Source: Haliea sp. (GTDB lineage Bacteria > Pseudomonadota > Gammaproteobacteria > Pseudomonadales > Halieaceae). From it: a DNA stretch of 64,000 nucleotides. This document shows, one piece after another, positions 59,661 to 64,000 of the stretch. How positions within the stretch are numbered: position 1 is the stretch's first letter; the number at the start of each line of letters is the position of its first letter. Below the pieces are notes generated by a model, which saw nothing but the letters and a program-made list of their open reading frames with translations, had not been told where the DNA came from and made no database searches. Both the position numbers and the translations under genes were made by a program. Location of the stretch: positions 186,001-250,000 of the forward strand of contig JADJAL010000004.1 in the NCBI GenBank assembly GCA_016704305.1, given 5' to 3'.

Positions 59661-59965
59661 TGTCGGCCTCTTGTGGCATCGCACACTTTTTTCCGGGGCG
59701 AGGATTATACGTGTGCCGGCACAGTTGTTCAAAATTTGTTCGCTGCCTCGGTTCGTTGCCAATAAGGCGGCGCTCTTCGCACTGACCTGTTCTGCAGATG
59801 CCGCGCTTGGACATCTTCCCGGTGCTTGTGTACATTCGTCTGCGCTGAACGTGCAACCTGTCTTCTGTGTTCAGCGCGCCGGGGATCCATTATCGCCGGA
59901 GGATTGGCATCTTTGGCTTGGTTCGAGCAAAGGAGAATCACGACATCCTGTCGAGACCAGCACAA
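59661..59965. other. Divergent intergenic region, no gene seen
   Basis: The gap between mnmG and the radical SAM gene should hold both promoters. It shows no cluster of DnaA boxes, so I do not call it an origin, although oriC often lies next to mnmG in gammaproteobacteria. The frame of the radical SAM gene is open back to 59867, so part of this gap could be coding. Confidence 0.25.
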
Positions 59966-61918
59966 ATGGGCATAAAATCAAAGATTATCAATTACTTGGC
60001 GAGACATAGACGCAAAGTATTGACGCGCTTACGGCCACCGCCCAAGAAAACTGCCGTGTTCCCAATTGTGGTCGCCGATACCTTCCGTACCCTGCCCTAC
60101 CTTCCATTGGGGATGGTTACCGTATTTTTGCGAGAATGGAATCAGGGCGCGCTGGCGGCTGCGTATGACATTCACCGACTGAGGTTGAGCGGCGTCATGG
60201 GTTACCCGCTGGAGAAAATCCTCCCGCTTCTGCAGGATGAGAAGAACCCGATTTGCCTGTTTTCTTCCTACGTGTGGAACCATTCACTGAATATGGCTGC
60301 GATTGCGCGCATCAAGGCGATCAACCCCGGCGCTCGCATCATCATCGGCGGACCAGAGATTCCGAAGTACGCTGGTGAAACGGAGGCGTTTCTCGCAGAT
60401 AACCCGCACGTGGATTTCGCCGTGCTTGGCGAAGGTGAACTGGCGTGCGCTGAAATTCTCGCCACGCTGGCGAGCAAGCAACCGGGTGAACAGTTGGAGA
60501 GTGTCAGCGGCATTGTATTTCGCGATGGAGAAAACATCGTGCGCACAGCGCCCCGCGACAGAATTCTCGACATCAATGCGCTGCCGTCGCCCTACCTGCA
60601 CAAGGAGTTTGAACCCTGGTTCCGAAAATTCCACACCACCGTGCTCGAGACCAATCGCGGCTGTCCCTACGGTTGTACGTATTGCGACTGGGGGTCTGCA
60701 ACCCTGGCTAAAGTGACCCGGTTCTCGCTGGAAAGGGTGACCCGCGAAATCGAGTACATCGCAGCATGCAAATCAGAGAATATTTTCATCGCGGACGCAA
60801 ACTTCGGCATGCTGGAGCAGGACATAGCCATCGCGCAAGTACTGGTGGAGGTGCGAGAGCGCACGGGATACCCCTTGAGGTTGTACACCAACTTTGCGAA
60901 GAATGGTGGCCGCAGGCTCATGAGCGTCATCAAGATATTGCACGAGGGAGGGCTTTTGCCAACAGGGATCATCGCCTTGCAGACTACTGATGAGACCACG
61001 CTAAAGACCATCCAACGTGACAATATAAAAACGACCGCCTACGAAACGATGATGGAGTTTTTCAATGCCGAGGGCATACCCATGGCCTCGGATATCATGA
61101 TCGGCCTTCCAGGACAAACCATCGACAGTTTCCAGACCGACCTGCAATTTTGCTTTGATTGGAAAGTATCGGCGAACGGAAATTATACCGCCATGATGCC
61201 CAACGCTCCGATGGCAGAGAAGAGTTATAGGGCGACGCACAAAATTGTCACCGACAGCAACAATATGATTGCATCCACTGCGAGCTTCTCTGCAGAGGAC
61301 CTGGCATACATGAAGCACCTGTTCAGAGCCTATCAGTTCCATGTTCGTCTCGGAATGCTCAAATACTATTTGTACCATGTGCAACTGGAGCACGGGATTC
61401 CAGCCATAGCTTTTCTGCGACGCTGGTTGGATCGCGTGCTTGAGGAGGACCCAGCGCTGCCAATTTCTAACCGGGTGTTCAAGGAATTGTTGGTCGATAA
61501 TGTTCGAGCTTTTGATTGGGCGCCGATTTCATGGGGCAAAGAGGCCCGGTTCTTTTTCGATGACCTGGCGTCGTACTACCACGAAATTTATCGCTTTTCA
61601 CAGCGCGAGTTTAAACTGACTCTTACAGAGGGTGTGTTGAAGACGCTGGTATCTGCACAAGACGCGGTGTCGCCAAAACTGGAGCGGGAATATCCGTTTT
61701 CTGTAGCCCTTACGCACAACATCGAGACCTACTTTTCGCAGATCAAACACGCACCCTCTTTACATCACATGAAACAGGGCTTCACGCCACTGGTGGCGTT
61801 CGATGCATCAACACTGCACGTGACGCCGGACGTACCAAGAGTTGAGGACATCAGCTACATGTATGTGGGCGGGCACTCGGATGATTGGGAACTGCCATCC
61901 GCTCTGAGATTCTATTGA
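59966..61918 (+). CDS. B12-binding radical SAM protein
   Basis: A 650-residue protein with an N-terminal cobalamin-binding domain (about 20-170: PIVVADTF, PLGMVTVFLREW, IIIGGPEIPKYAGETEAFL, FAVLGEGELACAEIL) and a radical SAM barrel (about 225-430). The 4Fe-4S site is CPYGCTYCDWGSA, the CxxxCxxC motif followed by a characteristic DWG. The C-terminal part (about 440-650) is helical and not recognised. The class is often involved in methylation of unactivated carbons or in natural-product steps, but no pathway genes surround it. ATG 59966 (MGIKSKI) is the likely start; the open frame begins at 59867. It is more A/T-rich than its neighbours. Confidence 0.85.
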   Translation: MGIKSKIINYLARHRRKVLTRLRPPPKKTAVFPIVVADTFRTLPYLPLGMVTVFLREWNQGALAAAYDIHRLRLSGVMGYPLEKILPLLQDEKNPICLFSSYVWNHSLNMAAIARIKAINPGARIIIGGPEIPKYAGETEAFLADNPHVDFAVLGEGELACAEILATLASKQPGEQLESVSGIVFRDGENIVRTAPRDRILDINALPSPYLHKEFEPWFRKFHTTVLETNRGCPYGCTYCDWGSATLAKVTRFSLERVTREIEYIAACKSENIFIADANFGMLEQDIAIAQVLVEVRERTGYPLRLYTNFAKNGGRRLMSVIKILHEGGLLPTGIIALQTTDETTLKTIQRDNIKTTAYETMMEFFNAEGIPMASDIMIGLPGQTIDSFQTDLQFCFDWKVSANGNYTAMMPNAPMAEKSYRATHKIVTDSNNMIASTASFSAEDLAYMKHLFRAYQFHVRLGMLKYYLYHVQLEHGIPAIAFLRRWLDRVLEEDPALPISNRVFKELLVDNVRAFDWAPISWGKEARFFFDDLASYYHEIYRFSQREFKLTLTEGVLKTLVSAQDAVSPKLEREYPFSVALTHNIETYFSQIKHAPSLHHMKQGFTPLVAFDASTLHVTPDVPRVEDISYMYVGGHSDDWELPSALRFY

Positions 61919-61950
61919 TCGGCAACCGATCTTGCAGCCTGGACGCGGTG

Positions 61951-62784
61951 TCAGATCTTGCTTTCACACCAGTGCAATACATCTTCAAGGACTGCAATCC
62001 GCTCCGGCTCATTGAAAATCTCGTGAAAAAAGCCTGGGTAGATTTTCAATGTTTTGTCACTGGAGCTGATGTGCTGGTCCAGAAAGCGCGAGCCCTCGGG
62101 TGAGGTCATGACGTCTGCGCCGCCGTGTAGTATCAGTACGGGAAGGGAAATACGCGCGGCTTCCGTTTGTACCAAATGCATCCCGGCGAACAGTTCTCGG
62201 CACATACGCGCCGACATTTTGCCGTGGAATACCAGTGGGTCCTGTGCATAATTGCGCACGACTTCGGGAGCACGGCTCACACCCGCCGCATTCAACCGGA
62301 GAATCCCCAACCGCGGCAGCAACCATGCGCACAATCGCAGCAGCGCCATTTGTAGTCGTCCCGGCTCAAGGTCCGTTTTGATCGCAGCGCCGGACAGTAC
62401 GGCGCCGACAAAATCACTCTGGTAATTCAACAGGTAATTACAGGCTATCAGGCCTCCCATACTGTGTCCCAGAAAGAACATAGGTACCCCGGGAAAGCGC
62501 GCAGACAGCTTGCGGTGAAATATTGCCACGTCATGCAAGTAGTCTTCGAAAGAGTCGACATGCCCAGGGAAGCCCTCCGAATAGCCGTGGCCATTGTGAT
62601 CGAGCGCCCCCACGGCATAGTTATGGCCGGTGAAGTACTGGGCCAAATGCTGGTATCGCGTACTGTGTTCTCCAGCGCCGTGCGCTAGCAGCAGCACTGC
62701 GGCAGGCGCGATCTCTGGCTCCCAGCACTGGAAGTAAATTGAACGTCCACCCGAGCCGGTGAACCGGTCATCGCTGTGTTTCAT
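61951..62784 (-). CDS. Monoacylglycerol-lipase-like alpha/beta hydrolase
   Basis: A 277-residue serine hydrolase: LLAHGAGEHSTRYQHLAQYF (oxyanion region), DHNGHGYSEGF, the nucleophile elbow FFLGHSMGGLIA, the acid in ILHGGADVMTSPEGS and the His in YPGFFHEIFNEPER. This matches the lysophospholipase/monoacylglycerol lipase (PF12146) branch. It is convergent with the radical SAM gene (32-base gap). The lipid substrate is not proved. Confidence 0.88.
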   Translation of the reverse strand: MKHSDDRFTGSGGRSIYFQCWEPEIAPAAVLLLAHGAGEHSTRYQHLAQYFTGHNYAVGALDHNGHGYSEGFPGHVDSFEDYLHDVAIFHRKLSARFPGVPMFFLGHSMGGLIACNYLLNYQSDFVGAVLSGAAIKTDLEPGRLQMALLRLCAWLLPRLGILRLNAAGVSRAPEVVRNYAQDPLVFHGKMSARMCRELFAGMHLVQTEAARISLPVLILHGGADVMTSPEGSRFLDQHISSSDKTLKIYPGFFHEIFNEPERIAVLEDVLHWCESKI

Positions 62785-62839
62785 GCACTCGCCTCTTGTT
62801 TGTGAGAAAAACCGGCAAAATGTCGGATGCCACCTACAC

Positions 62840-62869
62840 TTGTCACTGGCGTCTCAATTTCGCTAGCAT
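62840..62869 (+). promoter_or_regulatory. Possible promoter of hppA
   Basis: TTGTCA (62840-62845) and TAGCAT (62864-62869) are 18 bases apart, about 40 bases before the hppA start. The -10 is weak, so this is only a candidate. Confidence 0.35.
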
Positions 62870-62908
62870 GAAGTGCGCCGATAAAAAATATAATTCAGGA
62901 GCCAGACT

Positions 62909-64000
62909 ATGAATGAATATTTTGCTGTACCCCCGATACTCGGCCTCGCGGGCTTGGCCGTCGCATTTATCATCTATCACATCATGTCGCGCCACAACCA
63001 CGGTGAAGGCGCGGTGAAGGACATTGCTGACCAGATTCACTTGGGTGCAATGGTGTTTATCCACCGCGAATACCAGGTGTTGTCCATGTTCGCACTGGTG
63101 CTTGTGGTGGCTATTTTTGTTTCACCACTGGGTCTGAACACCGCGATTGCTTTCCTCGCCGGCGCAATATCTTCCGCCACCGCGGGCTACCTGGGTATGT
63201 TTGCCGCCACCAAGGCCAATGTTCGCACTGCAGTGGCAGCGCATGCGCACGGTCAGGAGTTGGCTCTGTCCATTGCCTTTTACGGCGGCTCCGTGATGGG
63301 GTTGTGCGTTGCCGCACTGGGTTTGGTCGGCCTGGGCGGCGTGTACTGGTACTTCGGCGGCAACCCGGAGACGACCCATGCCATTCACGGCTTTGGCATG
63401 GGCGCATCGGTTGTCGCGCTGTTTTCGCGTGTTGGCGGCGGCACTTTCACCAAGAGCGCTGATGTTGGCGCTGATCTGGTAGGCAAGATAGAAGCCGGAA
63501 TTCCCGAGGATGATCCGCGAAATCCTGGCGTGATTGCTGACAACGTGGGCGATAACGTCGGTGATATCGCAGGTATGGGCTCGGATATTTTTGAGTCATA
63601 TTGCGGCGCAATGATTGCCTGTATAGCCATTGCGGCCACCTCGGCCATTGATACCCGGGCAGCCATGATGTTCCTGCCATTGGCGCTGGCTAGCATCGGA
63701 TTACTGGCCTCCATCTGCGGCATTGGATTTGTGCGTGCTAGATCCGCTGCAGCACCTGAAGCAGCGCTGCGCAGTGGCACGATACTGGCGCCTGTGATTT
63801 TCGTCATCATCGCCTGGTTCCTGATCAGCGCGATGGGACTGGATCCCAACATTTGGTGGGCTGTTATCTGCGGCGCGGTGGGCGGCGTTGCTATTGGATT
63901 GATCACGGAGTATTACACCGGCGGTGCACCTGTGCGCAAAATCGCCAAGTCCGGAGAGACTGGTCCAGCCACCGTCATGATCACCGGATTGGCAGTCGGA
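62909..64000 (+). CDS. hppA: Membrane-bound pyrophosphatase HppA, 5' part
   Basis: HppA hydrolyses pyrophosphate and pumps H+ or Na+ across the inner membrane. The 364 residues present (about half of the usual 660-700) include the catalytic core signature DVGADLVGKIEAGIPEDDPR then NPGVIADNVGDNVGDIAGMG and SDIFESY, with multiple membrane helices. ATG 62909 has CAGGAG upstream. The gene runs off the right edge, so the residues that distinguish K+-dependent and K+-independent types are not seen. Confidence 0.95.
   Translation, partial: MNEYFAVPPILGLAGLAVAFIIYHIMSRHNHGEGAVKDIADQIHLGAMVFIHREYQVLSMFALVLVVAIFVSPLGLNTAIAFLAGAISSATAGYLGMFAATKANVRTAVAAHAHGQELALSIAFYGGSVMGLCVAALGLVGLGGVYWYFGGNPETTHAIHGFGMGASVVALFSRVGGGTFTKSADVGADLVGKIEAGIPEDDPRNPGVIADNVGDNVGDIAGMGSDIFESYCGAMIACIAIAATSAIDTRAAMMFLPLALASIGLLASICGIGFVRARSAAAPEAALRSGTILAPVIFVIIAWFLISAMGLDPNIWWAVICGAVGGVAIGLITEYYTGGAPVRKIAKSGETGPATVMITGLAVG

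Noticed and set aside
59661..59866. Possible replication origin next to mnmG
   Set aside because: No cluster of DnaA boxes or A/T-rich repeats was seen; position alone is not enough.

Overview
The window is a GC-rich, gene-dense chromosomal segment from a gammaproteobacterium. The gene order mnmG-rsmG-parA-parB-atpIBEFHAGDC-glmU-glmS, the tkt-epd-pgk-fba glycolytic cluster, the oxyR-recG and ubiC-ubiA pairs, and YaaA, UvrD and RsmE all point to that class. Two TonB receptors (one paired with a TPR-sulfotransferase), a TRAP transporter, a PEP-CTERM-like protein and a membrane pyrophosphatase fit a marine aerobic heterotroph of the Halieaceae/OM60 type. That family placement is inference; no rRNA gene is present to test it.

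Layout. 1-643: a decayed or mis-assembled glycine-zipper lipoprotein. 644-7448: a membrane-anchored esterase, then a minus-strand methyl-cycle block (sahR-like regulator, metK, ahcY, metF, rsmE). A nested inverted-repeat element lies between metK and ahcY. 7449-14113: a palindromic operator, then tkt-epd-pgk-fba and an alpha/beta hydrolase. 14168-18267: TPR-sulfotransferase and TonB receptor. 18577-21424: serA and a divergent D-2-hydroxyglutarate dehydrogenase, separated by an attenuator-like hairpin and three 30-bp repeats. 21425-24220: poorly characterised genes (broken membrane protein, DUF924 protein, orphan ORF, lipoprotein). 24220-30972: YeeZ-type epimerase, oxyR, recG, a Fur-box-like repeat with a siderophore-type receptor, and a PEP-CTERM-like protein. 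31131-36887: DUF1415 protein, fused rubredoxin/rubredoxin reductase, ubiC, ubiA, a FemAB-like protein and yaaA. 36999-40456: TRAP permeases dctQ-dctM, a YciA thioesterase, a second CATCCATG inverted-repeat element, and a TRAP binding protein that lacks an internal block. 40499-44355: uvrD, a SPOR protein and a small secreted protein. 44476-59660: glmS, glmU, the complete F1Fo ATP synthase operon with its promoter and terminator, parB, parA, rsmG, mnmG. 59966-64000: a B12-binding radical SAM protein, a monoacylglycerol-lipase-like hydrolase and the 5' part of hppA.

How the genes work together. SahR-like regulator, MetK, AhcY and MetF form the S-adenosylmethionine/homocysteine cycle. Tkt, Epd, Pgk and Fba link the pentose phosphate pathway, pyridoxal-phosphate precursor supply and lower glycolysis. 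SerA and the divergent dehydrogenase form the coupled first step of serine synthesis. GlmS and GlmU make UDP-GlcNAc. OxyR and YaaA belong to peroxide defence. The ATP synthase and HppA handle membrane energetics.

Data quality. About ten single-base frameshifts interrupt otherwise well-conserved genes (serA, oxyR, a TonB receptor, ubiA, the SPOR protein and others). Several lie in short homopolymers and are repaired by adding or removing one base, so most are probably sequence or assembly errors. No tRNA, rRNA, CRISPR array, insertion sequence or convincing oriC/parS was seen.
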